The notes beneath the pieces were generated by a model, which saw only the letters and a list, made by a program, of their open reading frames with translations, was not told where the DNA came from and ran no database searches. From Variovorax fucosicus (GTDB taxonomy: Bacteria; Pseudomonadota; Gammaproteobacteria; Burkholderiales; Burkholderiaceae_C), in contig NZ_JASZYU010000002.1 in the NCBI RefSeq assembly GCF_030316825.1, forward strand, positions 682,001 through 746,000: a stretch of DNA of 64,000 nt, in the 5' to 3' direction. Both the position numbers and the translations under genes were made by a program. Positions 28,377 through 38,851 of this stretch are shown here, piece by piece; position 1 is the first letter of the stretch, and each line of letters opens with the position of its first letter.

Positions 28377-29342
28377 TCATTTCTTGTAGGCCTCGACAAT
28401 CGCCGCACCGTCGGCACCCGCGACCTTGAGCCAGTCGGCCTGCATGATGCCGCCCACCTGGCGCATGTCGGCGTCGAGCTTCGCCGAAGGCTTGTGGATC
28501 TTCATGCCACGCTCGGTCAGCAGGCGCTTGTACTCGGTGTTCTTTTCTTCGGCGGTCTTCCAGCCGCGAACCTCGGCATCGGCGGCGGCCTTGAGCACGG
28601 CGGCTTTGGTGGGCGCGTCGAGCGCATCGAAGCTCTTGGCGTTGACGAGGATCGCGTTCTTCGGAATCCAGGCCTGCGTGTCGTAGAAATTCTTGATGCT
28701 CTCGTAGGTCTTGGTGTCGTAGCCGGTCGAGCCCGAGCTCATGTAGCTTTCGATCACCCCCGTGGCCATCGCCGCGCTCAGTTCGGCTTGCTGGATCTGC
28801 ACCGGTTGCGCGCCGATGAGTTCGGCGATCTTGGCCGTTGCCGGGCTGTAGGCGCGCCACTTGATGCCGCGCAGGTCGGCCACCGAGCCGATCTCCTTCT
28901 TCGAGTAAATGCCTTGCGGTGCCCAAGGCACCATGAACAGCACCTTGATGCCTTGCGCGGCCAGCAGCTTCTCCATCGCAGGCTTGGAGGCGGCATAGAG
29001 CTTCTTCGCTTCCGGGTATGTGGTGGCGAGGAACGGCACGCCGTCGAGCGCGTAGATCGGGTTCTCGTTGGCGAAGTTGGCCAGCAAGATCTCGCCGGCC
29101 TGGGCCTGCCCGCTCTGCACGGCACGCTTGATCTCGGGCGCCTTGAACAGCGATGCGTTGGCGTGCACGGTGATCTTGACCTTGCCGCCGGTGGCCGCGT
29201 CCACGTCTTTCGCGAACTGCGCGATGTTCTCGGTGTGGTAGTTGGTAGCAGGGTACGCGGTAGGCAGATCCCACTTGGTCTGCGCAAACGACGTGGCGGC
29301 CAATGTGAGGCCGGCGAGGGCGATGCTGAACTTGTGATTCAT
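28377..29342 (-). CDS. dctP: TRAP transporter periplasmic solute-binding protein, DctP type
   Basis: A 321-residue periplasmic binding protein. A signal peptide (MNHKFSIALAGLTLAATSFA) precedes the mature part. The usual DctP pattern follows: WDLPTAYPATNYHTENIAQF early, ALDGVPFLATTY, and the conserved Arg region DLRGIKWRAYSPATAKIAE near residue 160 that clamps the ligand carboxylate. The ligand is therefore probably an organic acid, unidentified. First gene of dctP-dctQ-dctM-crcB. Confidence 0.92.
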   Translation of the reverse strand: MNHKFSIALAGLTLAATSFAQTKWDLPTAYPATNYHTENIAQFAKDVDAATGGKVKITVHANASLFKAPEIKRAVQSGQAQAGEILLANFANENPIYALDGVPFLATTYPEAKKLYAASKPAMEKLLAAQGIKVLFMVPWAPQGIYSKKEIGSVADLRGIKWRAYSPATAKIAELIGAQPVQIQQAELSAAMATGVIESYMSSGSTGYDTKTYESIKNFYDTQAWIPKNAILVNAKSFDALDAPTKAAVLKAAADAEVRGWKTAEEKNTEYKRLLTERGMKIHKPSAKLDADMRQVGGIMQADWLKVAGADGAAIVEAYKK

Positions 29343-29435
29343 GGGCTCTCCAGAGCAGGGATTGAATGAAAGGCGTTGGCGAGCTTACGTGCAAATACCG
29401 GGCCATCGTTGAGGCTTTTCCCTGCGGTCGGACGC

Positions 29436-29459
29436 AAAAAAGCCGCCCGGAGGCGGCTT
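29436..29459 (-). terminator. Rho-independent terminator of the helix-hairpin-helix gene
   Basis: On the minus strand AAGCCGCC and GGCGGCTT pair around a 4-base loop (TCCG) and are followed by TTTTTT. It lies 35 bases past the stop of the 29494-29841 gene. Confidence 0.85.
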
Positions 29460-29493
29460 GTGTCTTGCTGCGGAGCAGCAGCCCCGCCTTGGC

Positions 29494-29841
29494 TCAGGGC
29501 TTGGCTGCGGGTTTGGTCTTGCCGTCGTCCTTCGCAGCCTTGGCAGCCTTTGCCGGGATGGCAGCGGCGCTGCCCTTGAAGCTTTCACCATTGACCGTCA
29601 GGCCTTCGCCCGACAGCTTGGCGGCCTTCTTTTCCTTCACGCCCTTGACGCGCTGCATGAGGTCGGCCCAGTCCTTGAACTGGCCTTGCTTGCGCGCCTC
29701 GATGATCCGCGCGGACATCGCAGGCCCGACACCCTTGAGCCCATCGAGATCGGCGGCGCTGCCCTTGTTGACGTCGACCGCCGCGAACGAGGCAACGGCG
29801 AACACCATGACGGCCAGTGCGGCCGCGATTTTCTTCAGCAT
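29494..29841 (-). CDS. Secreted helix-hairpin-helix protein, ComEA-like
   Basis: A 115-residue protein with a signal peptide (residues 1-20, cleavage after VASFA). One ComEA-type helix-hairpin-helix domain follows: VNKGSAADLDGLKGVGPAMS, then ARIIEARKQGQFKDWADLMQ. The C-terminus is a Lys/Ala-rich tail that could also bind DNA. ComEA binds incoming DNA in the periplasm during transformation, but no other competence gene is near. Ribosome-binding sequence AGGGAG precedes ATG 29841, and a clear terminator follows, so it is a single-gene unit. Confidence 0.88.
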   Translation of the reverse strand: MLKKIAAALAVMVFAVASFAAVDVNKGSAADLDGLKGVGPAMSARIIEARKQGQFKDWADLMQRVKGVKEKKAAKLSGEGLTVNGESFKGSAAAIPAKAAKAAKDDGKTKPAAKP

Positions 29842-29945
29842 GATTGAAACTCCCTGATTATTGGAAAACGCCGGCGCGACTGCACCGGCCCGGATTCAAC
29901 GGATCAGGTCTGGCGGCGTTGACATGGCATTTGCCGATCCGCCTC

Positions 29946-31127
29946 TCACAGTTCTTCGACGCGCCGCGGCGGATAGCTGTCCCAGGCCTGGCAGCCCGGG
30001 CAGTGCCAGAAGTACTGGTGCGCCTCGAAGCCGCAAGCGGCGCAGCGGTAGCGCATCAGCGGCCGCGTGGCCTGGTCGAGCGCGCGCTGTACCTGCGGGT
30101 GAAACTGCTCGCGCGTGAAGTGCTCGCCCGCGAGCCAGCGCGAGGCCGCGACCAGCGAGGGCTGGTGCGCCAGGTGCGCGATGTAGCCGTCGCGCGGCTC
30201 GGGCGGCGTGTCGGCGGGTTCGTCCTGGCTCGACACGTGCGGCAGGCCACCGAGCGCGATGATGGCTTCGAGCACATCGATGGAGGGCGACTCGGCATAG
30301 CGCCGCTGCAGCAGCACCATCGCCTCGCCGGTGCGGTGCGACGCGACTGCCGCTTGCTGTAGCGTGCCGGCATACAGCGGCAAGGCCAGCGGCGCGGTGT
30401 CGCACAGTGCGGCCAAGGTGTCGAAGGCCGCGGCCGCCTGGCCGTTGCGCAACTGCAGCGCGGCGGTGTCGATGGCGGGGCGCGGCGCTTGCGGCGCCAG
30501 TACAACGGCTTGTCGCAGCAATCCGGCGGCAGCTTCGATGTCGCCAGCGGCCGTGCGTTCTGCCGCCTGCTCGCAAAGGTGATGCGCGCGCCGCGTGCTG
30601 TAGCTGGCCTGATCCGATTCGTCGAGCTTTTGCGCCACGTCGGCAGCCTGGGCCCACTCGCGCGAGCGCTCGTAGATGGCGAGCAACGAAAGGCGCGATT
30701 CGCTTTCGTAGCGTGTGCCTTCGAGCTTCTGCAATGCGGCCTCGGCGCGATCGAGCAGCCCGGCACGCAGGAAGTCTTGCGCGAGTGCGTGCTGGGCACG
30801 GTCGCGGTCGTCGCGGCTCAGGTCGCCGCGACCCAGCAGGTGCTCGTGCACGCGCACGGCGCGCTGGTACTCGCCGCGTCGACGGAACAGGTTGCCGAGC
30901 GCGAAGTGCAGCTCCTGCGTGTCGGGGTCGTTCTGCACCGCCTCGATGAAGGCGTCGATGGCTTGGTCCTGCTGCTCGTTGAGCAGGAAGTTGAGGCCGC
31001 GAAAGTAGGCCTTGGGTGCCTGCCGGTTCTCGAGCTTCAGCTGGCGCAGGTCGAAGCGCGAAGCCAGCCAGCCCAGCACGAAGGCCAGCGGCAGGCCCAG
31101 CAGCAACCAGCTGAGATCAAAGTCCAT
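29946..31127 (-). CDS. lapB: Lipopolysaccharide assembly protein LapB (YciM)
   Basis: A 393-residue inner-membrane protein. It has an N-terminal helix (LLLGLPLAFVLGWLASRFDL), about nine TPR-like repeats, and a C-terminal rubredoxin-like zinc/iron knuckle with CxxC pairs (YRCAACGF, WHCPGCQAW). LapB works with FtsH to degrade LpxC and so sets LPS levels. Length matches E. coli LapB (389). ATG 31127 overlaps the lapA stop by 11 bases. Last gene of the rpsA-ihfB-lapA-lapB string. Confidence 0.93.
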   Translation of the reverse strand: MDFDLSWLLLGLPLAFVLGWLASRFDLRQLKLENRQAPKAYFRGLNFLLNEQQDQAIDAFIEAVQNDPDTQELHFALGNLFRRRGEYQRAVRVHEHLLGRGDLSRDDRDRAQHALAQDFLRAGLLDRAEAALQKLEGTRYESESRLSLLAIYERSREWAQAADVAQKLDESDQASYSTRRAHHLCEQAAERTAAGDIEAAAGLLRQAVVLAPQAPRPAIDTAALQLRNGQAAAAFDTLAALCDTAPLALPLYAGTLQQAAVASHRTGEAMVLLQRRYAESPSIDVLEAIIALGGLPHVSSQDEPADTPPEPRDGYIAHLAHQPSLVAASRWLAGEHFTREQFHPQVQRALDQATRPLMRYRCAACGFEAHQYFWHCPGCQAWDSYPPRRVEEL

Positions 31128-31422
31128 GCTGGCGCACCGCGGGCAGGTCGGTGCCGGCGGCTGCAGGTGCTGCAGGGCTCGCCGGCGTGGCCTCGGCCGG
31201 CACCTGGGCGGCTGCCGCGCGATGCTTCCACCAGCCCGGCAGCATGCCGAGTGCGCCGACCACCAGGCCGCCTGCAAAGGCGACGAGCACCACCAGCACC
31301 AGCGGCGCGCGCCAGTAGGTGCCGAAGAAGAAGTAGACGGTCGCGTCGTGCTGGTTGTTCAGCGCGAAAGCGAAGAGGGTAAAAAAAATGGCTGCCTTGA
31401 GCAGCCACAGGAGGTATTTCAT
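31117..31422 (-). CDS. lapA: Lipopolysaccharide assembly protein LapA domain protein
   Basis: A 101-residue protein with two N-terminal membrane helices and the LapA/YciS pattern FALNNQHDATVYFFFGTYWR. The C-terminal ~30 residues are Ala/Pro-rich. LapA acts with LapB at the inner membrane. It begins 37 bases after ihfB; codons upstream of ATG 31422 run into the intergenic gap. Confidence 0.9.
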   Translation of the reverse strand: MKYLLWLLKAAIFFTLFAFALNNQHDATVYFFFGTYWRAPLVLVVLVAFAGGLVVGALGMLPGWWKHRAAAAQVPAEATPASPAAPAAAGTDLPAVRQHGL

Positions 31423-31459
31423 GGGCGTCCCCGTTGGCGGGACGATTCTACTTTTGCCA

Positions 31460-31777
31460 TCAGGTCTTGCTTGCCGCGGCAGCATCGAGTTCGGCACTGC
31501 GTGCATCGACCGCTTCGCGCAGGGCCTTGCCCGGCTTGAAATGCGGCACGCGCTTTTCCGGCACCTGCACGCTCTCGCCCGAACGCGGATTGCGCCCGAT
31601 GCGCGGCGGACGCCGGCTCACCGAAAAGCTGCCGAAGCCGCGAATCTCGATCCGGTGTCCGCGCACGAGGGCATCGCCCATCGCGTCGAGGATGGTCTTG
31701 ACGGCGTACTCGGCGTCGCGGTGCGTCAGTTGCGCAAAGCGGGCGGCGAGTTCTTCGACGAGATCGGAGCGGGTCAT
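31460..31777 (-). CDS. ihfB: Integration host factor beta subunit
   Basis: A 105-residue HU/IHF-family DNA-bending protein. [17 protein letters not shown] at the start and [20 protein letters not shown] in the beta-arm region are diagnostic for the beta subunit; the alpha subunit is elsewhere. It sits directly after rpsA, as in enterobacteria and most proteobacteria. IHF assists sigma-54 promoters such as the one predicted at glnA in this window. Confidence 0.95.
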   Translation of the reverse strand: MTRSDLVEELAARFAQLTHRDAEYAVKTILDAMGDALVRGHRIEIRGFGSFSVSRRPPRIGRNPRSGESVQVPEKRVPHFKPGKALREAVDARSAELDAAAASKT

Positions 31778-31803
31778 GTTGCGGCCAGGAAAACAGGGCA
31801 AAT

Positions 31804-31847
31804 AAAAAGGGACAGAGCGCCGTGCCCGAGGCACGCCGGTCTGTCCC
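31804..31847 (-). terminator. Rho-independent terminator after rpsA
   Basis: Minus-strand stem GGGACAGA/TCTGTCCC (31840-31847 with 31809-31816) with an inner GTGCC/GGCAC pairing, followed by TTTTTATTT. It lies between the rpsA stop (31861) and ihfB (31777), so ihfB-lapAB expression depends on read-through or its own promoter. Confidence 0.85.
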
Positions 31848-31860
31848 GTTCGGCGGCAGC

Positions 31861-33549
31861 TTACTTGCTGTCGTTGTTGTCCAGCTTGGCGCGCAGCAGG
31901 GCGCCCAGGCTGGTGGTGCCGGCGTTTTCACGTGCCGACTGCTGGCTCAGGTTGGCCATGGCGCCTTGTTCGTCGACCATGTCCTTCTGCTTGATCGACA
32001 GCTGGATGTTGCGGGTCTTGCGATCCACATTGACCACCACGGCAGTGACTTCGTCGCCTTCCTTGAGCACGTTGCGTGCATCTTCGACGCGGTCGCGCGA
32101 GATTTCGCTGGCGCGCAGGTAGCCGATGATGTCTTCGCCGAGATCGATCTCGGCACCGCGTGCGTCAACCGTCTTGACCTTGCCCGTGACGATCTGGCCC
32201 TTGTCGTTCACGGTGGTGAACGTGGTGAACGGATCGCTGTCGAGTTGCTTGATGCCGAGGCTGATGCGTTCGCGGTCGACGTCGACTGCCAGCACCAGGG
32301 CTTCGACTTCCTGGCCCTTCTTGTAGTTGCGAACGGCGGTTTCGCCGGTTTCGTTCCACGAGAGGTCGGACAGGTGAACCAGGCCGTCGATGCCGGCAGC
32401 CAGACCCACGAACACGCCGAAGTCGGTGATCGACTTGATCGGGCCCTTGACGCGGTCGCCGCGCTTGGTGTTTTGCGCGAACTCTTGCCACGGGTTGGCC
32501 TTGCACTGCTTCATGCCCAGGCTGATGCGGCGCTTGTCTTCGTCGATTTCGAGAACCATGACTTCGACTTCGTCGCCGAGCGAGACGATCTTGTTCGGCG
32601 CGATGTTCTTGTTGGTCCAGTCCATTTCGGAGACGTGCACCAGGCCTTCGATGCCGGGTTCGAGTTCGACGAACGCGCCGTAGTCGGCAATGTTCGTGAC
32701 CTTGCCGAACAGGCGGGTCGATTGCGGGTAGCGGCGCGAAACGCCCATCCACGGATCGTCGCCCATTTGCTTGAGACCCAGCGAGACACGGTTCTTTTCG
32801 GTGTCGAACTTGAGGATCTTGGCGGTGATTTCCTGGCCGGCCTGAACGACTTCGCTCGGGTGGCGGACGCGGCGCCATGCCATGTCGGTGATGTGCAGCA
32901 GGCCGTCGATGCCGCCGAGGTCGACGAACGCACCGTACTCGGTGATGTTCTTGACGACGCCGCGAACGACTGCGCCTTCCTTCAGGGTTTCCATCAGCTT
33001 GGCGCGTTCTTCGCCCATGCTGGCTTCGACCACGGCACGGCGCGACAGCACGACGTTGTTGCGCTTGCGGTCGAGCTTGATGACCTTGAATTCGAGGGTC
33101 TTGTTTTCGTACGGGGTCAGGTCCTTGATCGGACGCGTGTCGATCAGCGAACCCGGCAGGAATGCGCGGATGCCGTTGACCAGGACCGTGAGGCCGCCCT
33201 TGACCTTGCCGCTGGTGGTGCCGGTGACGAAGTCGCCGGATTCGAGGGCCTTCTCGAGGCTCATCCACGACGCGAGGCGCTTGGCGGTGTCGCGCGAGAG
33301 GATGGTGTCGCCGTAGCCGTTTTCGACGCTGCCGATGGCAACGGAAACGAAGTCGCCGGCCTGCACTTCGAGTTCGCCCTTGTCGTTCTTGAACTCTTCG
33401 ATCGGCACGTACGCTTCGGACTTGAGACCGGCGTTCACGACGACGTGGTTGTGCTCGACGCGCACGACTTCGGCCGTGATGACCTCGCCGGTGCGCATTT
33501 CGGAACGCTTCAGGGACTCTTCAAACAGGTCGGCAAAAGATTCAGACAT
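31861..33549 (-). CDS. rpsA: 30S ribosomal protein S1
   Basis: A 562-residue S1 protein with six S1 (OB-fold) repeats, spaced about 85 residues apart from residue ~20. The last four are the RNA-binding type (for example [40 protein letters not shown]). It lets the ribosome load structured or weak-leader mRNAs. Length matches E. coli S1 (557). A 166-base leader separates it from aroA-cmk; S1 leaders often carry self-regulatory structure, but none is resolved here by eye. Confidence 0.97.
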   Translation of the reverse strand: MSESFADLFEESLKRSEMRTGEVITAEVVRVEHNHVVVNAGLKSEAYVPIEEFKNDKGELEVQAGDFVSVAIGSVENGYGDTILSRDTAKRLASWMSLEKALESGDFVTGTTSGKVKGGLTVLVNGIRAFLPGSLIDTRPIKDLTPYENKTLEFKVIKLDRKRNNVVLSRRAVVEASMGEERAKLMETLKEGAVVRGVVKNITEYGAFVDLGGIDGLLHITDMAWRRVRHPSEVVQAGQEITAKILKFDTEKNRVSLGLKQMGDDPWMGVSRRYPQSTRLFGKVTNIADYGAFVELEPGIEGLVHVSEMDWTNKNIAPNKIVSLGDEVEVMVLEIDEDKRRISLGMKQCKANPWQEFAQNTKRGDRVKGPIKSITDFGVFVGLAAGIDGLVHLSDLSWNETGETAVRNYKKGQEVEALVLAVDVDRERISLGIKQLDSDPFTTFTTVNDKGQIVTGKVKTVDARGAEIDLGEDIIGYLRASEISRDRVEDARNVLKEGDEVTAVVVNVDRKTRNIQLSIKQKDMVDEQGAMANLSQQSARENAGTTSLGALLRAKLDNNDSK

Positions 33550-33715
33550 TGATGGTTCCTTCCGTCAGGCAGGGTTGCAGGCGCCAGTGCGAAATTGCGA
33601 GCGGCTGCTTGGTGTCTGTAGACGGCGGTTGTGGGCTTGTCGCCCGGGTTGAGTTGAAAAACCAGAAGGCCGGTGCGCTGGCGCGCGGCGGGAACCTGCT
33701 GGACGGAAAAGCCCT

Positions 33716-35731
33716 TCAGGAAGACCCGAAAGGCTGTACTTGCCGCCACCAGTCCAACACCTGATCGACCGATTGCGCGATCGACAAGCTGGAGTTGTCC
33801 AGACGGCGGGCATCCTGTGCCGGCTTCAGCGGCGCGACGCTGCGGGACGAGTCCCTGGCGTCGCGTGCTTCCAAGTCGGCGCGAAGACTGTCGAGTGTAG
33901 TCGAAATTCCCTTTGAAATCAACTGCTTATGGCGCCGCTCGGCCCGGTGGGCGGCACTCGCCGTCAGGTAGACCTTGAGCGGGGCGTCCGGGAAGATCAC
34001 GGTGCCCATGTCGCGCCCATCCGCCACCAGTCCGGGCAGCGCGCGAAAGCTGATTTGCAGGGCCGTCAGCGCTTCGCGCACCGGCGGCAGGGCGGAGACG
34101 CGGGAGGCGTCCATGCCAGCCGCTTCGGTGCGGATCGCCTCGGTCACGTCCTCGCCGGCCAGAAGCACCTTGCCGGCGTCGAAACGCAGCGGCAGCGATC
34201 GGGCCAGTTCGGCAATCCGGTCGGCATGCGCCGGCTCGGCGCTGAGGCCGGCGCGCCGCATGGCCAGCCCGGTCACGCGGTACAGCGCGCCGGAGTCGAG
34301 GTAGTGGTAGCCCAGTGCACGCGCCACTTCGACCGCCAGCGTGCCCTTGCCGGACGCGGTGGGGCCGTCGATGCAGATCACCGGCACCGACCGCGGCTCG
34401 ACCACGGAGAACAGCGTCTCGAAGTAGTCGGGAAAGGTCTTGGCAACGCAATGCGGATCGAGGATGCGCACCGGCACTCCGGCCGGATTGAAGGCCGCGA
34501 GCGAAAAGCACATCGCGACACGGTGGTCGTCATAGGTGCGGATGCTGGCGGCACGCCAGCCATCGGCCGCCAGCGGATGCACGCGAATGAAGTCCGGACC
34601 GGCCTCGACAGTGGCACCGAGCTTGCGCAACTCGTTGGCCATGGCATCGATGCGGTCGGTTTCCTTGACGCGCCAGCTTGCGATGTTGCGCAGGGTGCTG
34701 GGCCCATCGGCGTAGAGCGCCATCACGGCCAGGGTCATGGCGGCGTCCGGGATGTGATTGCAGTCGAGGTCGATCGCCTTGAGCGGCCAGGCGCCGCGCG
34801 AAACCTCGAGCCAGTTCGGGCCGCTCTGAACCCGCGCGCCCATTGCCTCGGCAGCCTCGACGAAACGGATGTCACCCTGGATCGAGTCGGCGCCGACGCC
34901 CTCGATCCGCAAGCTATTCGGGCCACTTTGGCCCGCGGCGCCCGTGGCGATGGCGCCGAGCGCTATGAAGTAGCTGGCAGACGAGGCATCGGCCTCGATG
35001 TGAATGTCACCTGGCGAGCGGTACCGGCTCCCCGCCGGAATCGTGAAGCGCTGCCAGCCGTCGCGCAGCACATCGATGCCGAACCGCGCCAGCAGGTTGA
35101 GCGTGATCTCGATGTAGGGCTTGGAGATCAGTTCGCCGACCACGTCGATCACGATGTCGCGTCTGCTCGCAAGGGGCAGCGCGAGCAGGAGTGCGGTCAG
35201 GAACTGGCTCGAGACGTCACCCCGCACGCGGATCGGCGCATCGAGTTGCAGTGCTTCGGACGGCACGGGATGAATGCGCAGCGGCGGATAGCCGGGGTTG
35301 CCGAGGTAGTCGATGCGGCAACCCAGCTGGGTCAGCGCGTCGACCAAGTCGCCGATTGGCCGCTCGTGCATGCGCGGCACGCCGCGGAGCTCGAACTCGC
35401 CACCCAGCAACGCGAGCGCTGCGGTCAACGGCCGCATCGCGGTGCCGGCATTGCCGAGGAACAGCGAAGCGCGGGGCGTCGACAGTTGGCCGCCAAGCCC
35501 CTCGATCCTGAGCGGGCCGTCGGTGCGCTCGATGCGGCAGCCGAGCTGTGCCAGTGCCTCCAGCATCACCCGCGTGTCGTCGGAGTCCAGCAGGTCGTGG
35601 ACGGTGGTCGTGCCGCTGGACAGGGCTGCCAGCAGCAGCACGCGGTTCGAGATGCTCTTGGAGCCGGGCAGCTGCACCGTGCCACCCGCTCCCGCCAGTG
35701 GCGGGATGTCGAGAAAGGGAGTCGAAAACAT
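33716..35731 (-). CDS. aroA-cmk: Fused EPSP synthase / cytidylate kinase
   Basis: A 671-residue bifunctional protein. Residues ~1-440 are 3-phosphoshikimate 1-carboxyvinyltransferase (shikimate pathway step 6). Its motifs are [10 protein letters not shown] (21-30), the class I loop [10 protein letters not shown], and [20 protein letters not shown]. Residues ~450-671 are CMP/dCMP kinase, with P-loop [18 protein letters not shown] and [13 protein letters not shown]. The genes are adjacent but separate in E. coli; this fusion is known in Burkholderiales. It starts 2 bases after tyrA. The class I loop suggests glyphosate sensitivity. Confidence 0.95.
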   Translation of the reverse strand: MFSTPFLDIPPLAGAGGTVQLPGSKSISNRVLLLAALSSGTTTVHDLLDSDDTRVMLEALAQLGCRIERTDGPLRIEGLGGQLSTPRASLFLGNAGTAMRPLTAALALLGGEFELRGVPRMHERPIGDLVDALTQLGCRIDYLGNPGYPPLRIHPVPSEALQLDAPIRVRGDVSSQFLTALLLALPLASRRDIVIDVVGELISKPYIEITLNLLARFGIDVLRDGWQRFTIPAGSRYRSPGDIHIEADASSASYFIALGAIATGAAGQSGPNSLRIEGVGADSIQGDIRFVEAAEAMGARVQSGPNWLEVSRGAWPLKAIDLDCNHIPDAAMTLAVMALYADGPSTLRNIASWRVKETDRIDAMANELRKLGATVEAGPDFIRVHPLAADGWRAASIRTYDDHRVAMCFSLAAFNPAGVPVRILDPHCVAKTFPDYFETLFSVVEPRSVPVICIDGPTASGKGTLAVEVARALGYHYLDSGALYRVTGLAMRRAGLSAEPAHADRIAELARSLPLRFDAGKVLLAGEDVTEAIRTEAAGMDASRVSALPPVREALTALQISFRALPGLVADGRDMGTVIFPDAPLKVYLTASAAHRAERRHKQLISKGISTTLDSLRADLEARDARDSSRSVAPLKPAQDARRLDNSSLSIAQSVDQVLDWWRQVQPFGSS

Positions 35732-35733
35732 GT

Positions 35734-36606
35734 TCAGTCGGCTGGGTTGCCGGATTGCCAGCCCGCACGCACGCGCCGGGCCGATTCGATCGCGTTCTCC
35801 AGGCCTTGGGCGTTCCCCGTGGCGACCATCAGTTCGAGCGCTTCCAGTGCCTCGCGAAACTCGCGCGTCTGTGCCAGCAACTGTTCCCGATTGGCCAGCA
35901 GGATGTCGCGCCAGACCGCCGGGTCGCTGGCCGCGATGCGCGAGAAATCGCGAAAGCCCGGGCCTGCGAGTTCGAGAAAGCGCTTGCCGTTGGCCTGACC
36001 CGCAATCCCGTTGACGAAGGCGAAGGCCAGCAGGTGCGGCAGGTGGCTGACCGCGGCGAAGGCGCCATCGTGATCCTCGGGCGTCATCTGCACCACGTTG
36101 CCGCCGAGCGACGTCCAGGTTCGGCTGGCGCGCTGCACATTGGAGCGCAGCGTGGCCCTGACCGGCGTCAGCACGATCTGGCGACCATTGAACAGGGTTG
36201 CCTCGGCGTGCTCGATGCCCGACACCTCCTTGCCCGCGATCGGGTGGGCCGGCACGAAGCGGCTGAAGTGCTCCTGCAGGCCGCGGCGCGCTGCTTCGAT
36301 CACGTCACCCTTGGTCGAGCCGACGTCCATCACCAGCGTCTCCGCCGAAATGCCATGGCGGATCGACTTGAACGTGGCCTCGGAGGCCGCCACCGGCACG
36401 GCGATCAGCACCAGGTCGGCCCCGGACACGGCCAGCAGCGCCGACGGCGCCGCCAGGTCGATCACACCGAGCTGGCGCGCGCGTTCCGTGGTGGAGGGCG
36501 ACTTGCTGTAGCCAACCACGCGTTTCACCAGTTTGGCCTTCTTGAGCGCGAGCGCGAACGACCCGCCCATCAGGCCGCAGCCGATCAGTCCGAGTTGCTC
36601 AAACAT
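35734..36606 (-). CDS. tyrA: Prephenate dehydrogenase
   Basis: A 290-residue monofunctional TyrA that oxidises prephenate to 4-hydroxyphenylpyruvate in tyrosine synthesis. The N-terminal Rossmann domain has [16 protein letters not shown] (residues 6-21). The catalytic His region reads [14 protein letters not shown], and the helical dimerisation domain has [13 protein letters not shown]. No chorismate mutase or ACT domain is attached. It begins 9 bases after pheA and ends 2 bases before aroA-cmk. Confidence 0.95.
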   Translation of the reverse strand: MFEQLGLIGCGLMGGSFALALKKAKLVKRVVGYSKSPSTTERARQLGVIDLAAPSALLAVSGADLVLIAVPVAASEATFKSIRHGISAETLVMDVGSTKGDVIEAARRGLQEHFSRFVPAHPIAGKEVSGIEHAEATLFNGRQIVLTPVRATLRSNVQRASRTWTSLGGNVVQMTPEDHDGAFAAVSHLPHLLAFAFVNGIAGQANGKRFLELAGPGFRDFSRIAASDPAVWRDILLANREQLLAQTREFREALEALELMVATGNAQGLENAIESARRVRAGWQSGNPAD

Positions 36607-36615
36607 GCTGCGCGA

Positions 36616-37740
36616 TCAGGCGGTCACGGGATAGGCACCCAGCACCTTGTAGAAGGCGCACAGCGCACGCAATTCGGCCAGCGCGGCCGCCACGTGGGGC
36701 TGGGAGGGGTGTCCGTCGAGGTCGATGTAGAAGTAGTACTCCCACTGGCCGGTGCGCGCAGGCCGCGACTCGAACCGTGTCATCGAAACGCCATGATTCT
36801 TCAATGGCACCAGCAAATCGTGCACTGCGCCCGGACGGTTCGGAACCGAAACGATCAGGCTGGTGCAGTCGCGTCCCGAGGCGGGTGGCATGGCCAGCGT
36901 CTGCGGCAGGCAGATGATCGCGAAGCGGGTGCGGTTGTAGGCGTCGTCCTGGATCGCGTGGGCCACGATGTGGAGGCCGAAACGCGTTGCGGCGCGCTCG
37001 CTGGCCAAGCCGGCCCAGGCCGGGTTGGAAGCGGCCAGTCGGGCGCCTTCGGCATTGCTGGATACTGCGCGCCGCTCCACGTCGGGCAGATGCTTGGACA
37101 GCCAGGTCTGGCATTGGGCCAGCGCCTGCGGATGGGCCAGAACCGCTTCGATGCCGGCCAGCGAGTTGGTGGTTCGCAGCAGGTTGTGGCGCACCAGCAG
37201 GCTGACCTCGCCGACCACATGCGCAGGCGAATGCAGGAACATGTCGAGCGAACGCGTCACCACGCCCTCGTTCGAGTTCTCGACGCCGACCACGCCGTAC
37301 TGGGCGCTGCCGCTGGCGGTGGCGTGGAACACCTCGTCGAAACTCGCGCAATAGGCCAGGTCGGCCGCACCGCCAAAGTATTCGACCGCGGCCTGCTCGC
37401 AGAATGTGCCTTCGGGGCCGAGCACCGCGACGCGCTGCGGCGATTCGAGTGCCAGGCAGGCCGACATGATTTCGCGCCAGATGGCCGACACGTGCGGGGC
37501 CTTGAGCGGCCCGGGGTTGCTGCGCTCCATCTTGTCGATGACCTGCGCCACGCGATCCGGACGGAAGAAAGGCGTGCCCTCGCGCTTCTTGATCTCGCCC
37601 ACCAGCTCCGCCACGTGGGCGCGCTGATTCAGCAGGCCGAGCAGCTGCTGGTCGAGCGCGTCGATCTGCACGCGCAGCTCGGCCAGGCTGGCAGAGGCTT
37701 CGGGGGGCGGTGTGGGGGAGGGCGGTGCGGTGTCAGGCAT
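36616..37740 (-). CDS. pheA: Chorismate mutase / prephenate dehydratase (P-protein)
   Basis: A 374-residue bifunctional enzyme of phenylalanine synthesis. Residues ~20-105 are an AroQ-type chorismate mutase ([20 protein letters not shown]), residues ~108-285 the prephenate dehydratase ([12 protein letters not shown], catalytic TRF in NRTRFAIIC), and the C-terminus an ACT domain that binds phenylalanine ([27 protein letters not shown]). ATG 37740 is chosen, overlapping the serC stop; an in-frame TTG at 37752 with GAGAA just upstream is an alternative start. Confidence 0.94.
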   Translation of the reverse strand: MPDTAPPSPTPPPEASASLAELRVQIDALDQQLLGLLNQRAHVAELVGEIKKREGTPFFRPDRVAQVIDKMERSNPGPLKAPHVSAIWREIMSACLALESPQRVAVLGPEGTFCEQAAVEYFGGAADLAYCASFDEVFHATASGSAQYGVVGVENSNEGVVTRSLDMFLHSPAHVVGEVSLLVRHNLLRTTNSLAGIEAVLAHPQALAQCQTWLSKHLPDVERRAVSSNAEGARLAASNPAWAGLASERAATRFGLHIVAHAIQDDAYNRTRFAIICLPQTLAMPPASGRDCTSLIVSVPNRPGAVHDLLVPLKNHGVSMTRFESRPARTGQWEYYFYIDLDGHPSQPHVAAALAELRALCAFYKVLGAYPVTA

Positions 37741-38851
37741 GCGATCGTTCAAATTCTCGCATGTAGTTCACCAGTGCCTGCACACCCTCGAGCGGCATCG
37801 CGTTGTAGATGCTGGCCCGCATGCCACCCACGGACTTGTGGCCCTTGAGTTGCAGCAGGTCCGCTGCGCGAGCACCGGCCAGGAATGCGTCGTTGCGGCT
37901 TTCGTCGGCCAGGAAGAAGGGCACGTTCATGCGGGAGCGGCAATCTGCGGCCACCTTGTTGAGGTAGAAGTCCGAGCCATCGATGAAGTCGTACAGCAGC
38001 CGCGCCTTGGCGATGTTGCGCTGCGCCATTGCCTCCACGCCCGTCAGTGCGCCTTCGGTCTGCTCGCGCAGCCACTGGAAGGTGAGCCCGGCCATGTAGA
38101 TGCCCCAGGTCGGCGGCGTGTTGTACATCGACCGGTTGTCCGCCACGATCTTGTAGTTGAATGCGCTCGGGCAGATCTCCAGGGCGTGCCCCAGCAGGTC
38201 GTCGCGCACGACCACGATCGTGAGTCCGGCCGGCCCGAGGTTTTTTTGGGCACCGCCGAAAGCCAGGCCGACGCGTGCCCAGTCGACCGGGCGCGAGGCC
38301 ACATGCGACGAAAAATCGATCACCAGCGGCGCCTTGCTGCCGAGTGCGGCAAGGTCAGGCAACTGCTGGAACTCGATGCCGTTGATGGTCTCGTTGCTGC
38401 ACAGGTGCACATAGGCGGCATCGGCGCCGATCTGCCAGCCGGCCGGATCGGGCAGGCTGAGATGGCCGTCGGCCGCATTGCTCGCGGCGATGCGCGCGGC
38501 GCAGTAGCGCTGCGCTTCCTTGTGCGACTTGATGCTCCAGCTGCCCGTGATCACGAAATCGGCCGCGCCGCCGCGCGACAGGTTCAACGGAACAATCGCG
38601 TTCTCGCCCAGTCCGCCGCCCTGCATGAACAGGATGTGGAACTGGTCGGGAACCGCCAGCAGGGTGCGCAGGTCGCTTTCGGCCTGCGCAAGAATGACGC
38701 CGAACTCCTTGCCGCGATGGCTCATTTCCATCACGCTCATGCCGCTGCCCTGCCAGTCGAGCATTTCGGCGGCGGCACGGCGCAGCACCGCCTCCGGCAT
38801 TGCGGCCGGGCCGGCGGAGAAGTTGTAAGGCCGCGTGCCCGGCGCGGGCAT
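37733..38851 (-). CDS. serC: Phosphoserine aminotransferase
   Basis: A 372-residue class V aminotransferase that makes phosphoserine from 3-phosphohydroxypyruvate and also serves pyridoxal phosphate synthesis. It opens with [14 protein letters not shown], and the PLP-binding Lys sits in [12 protein letters not shown]. The substrate-binding [11 protein letters not shown] and C-terminal [11 protein letters not shown] regions are present. ATG 38851 shares one base with the stop of the DUF2059 gene; a GTG one codon upstream is less likely. Confidence 0.95.
   Translation of the reverse strand: MPAPGTRPYNFSAGPAAMPEAVLRRAAAEMLDWQGSGMSVMEMSHRGKEFGVILAQAESDLRTLLAVPDQFHILFMQGGGLGENAIVPLNLSRGGAADFVITGSWSIKSHKEAQRYCAARIAASNAADGHLSLPDPAGWQIGADAAYVHLCSNETINGIEFQQLPDLAALGSKAPLVIDFSSHVASRPVDWARVGLAFGGAQKNLGPAGLTIVVVRDDLLGHALEICPSAFNYKIVADNRSMYNTPPTWGIYMAGLTFQWLREQTEGALTGVEAMAQRNIAKARLLYDFIDGSDFYLNKVAADCRSRMNVPFFLADESRNDAFLAGARAADLLQLKGHKSVGGMRASIYNAMPLEGVQALVNYMREFERSHA

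Noticed and set aside
31822..33552. Open frame (576 codons) on the plus strand opposite rpsA
   Set aside because: Its composition follows from the complementary strand of rpsA; no motif and no ribosome-binding site.
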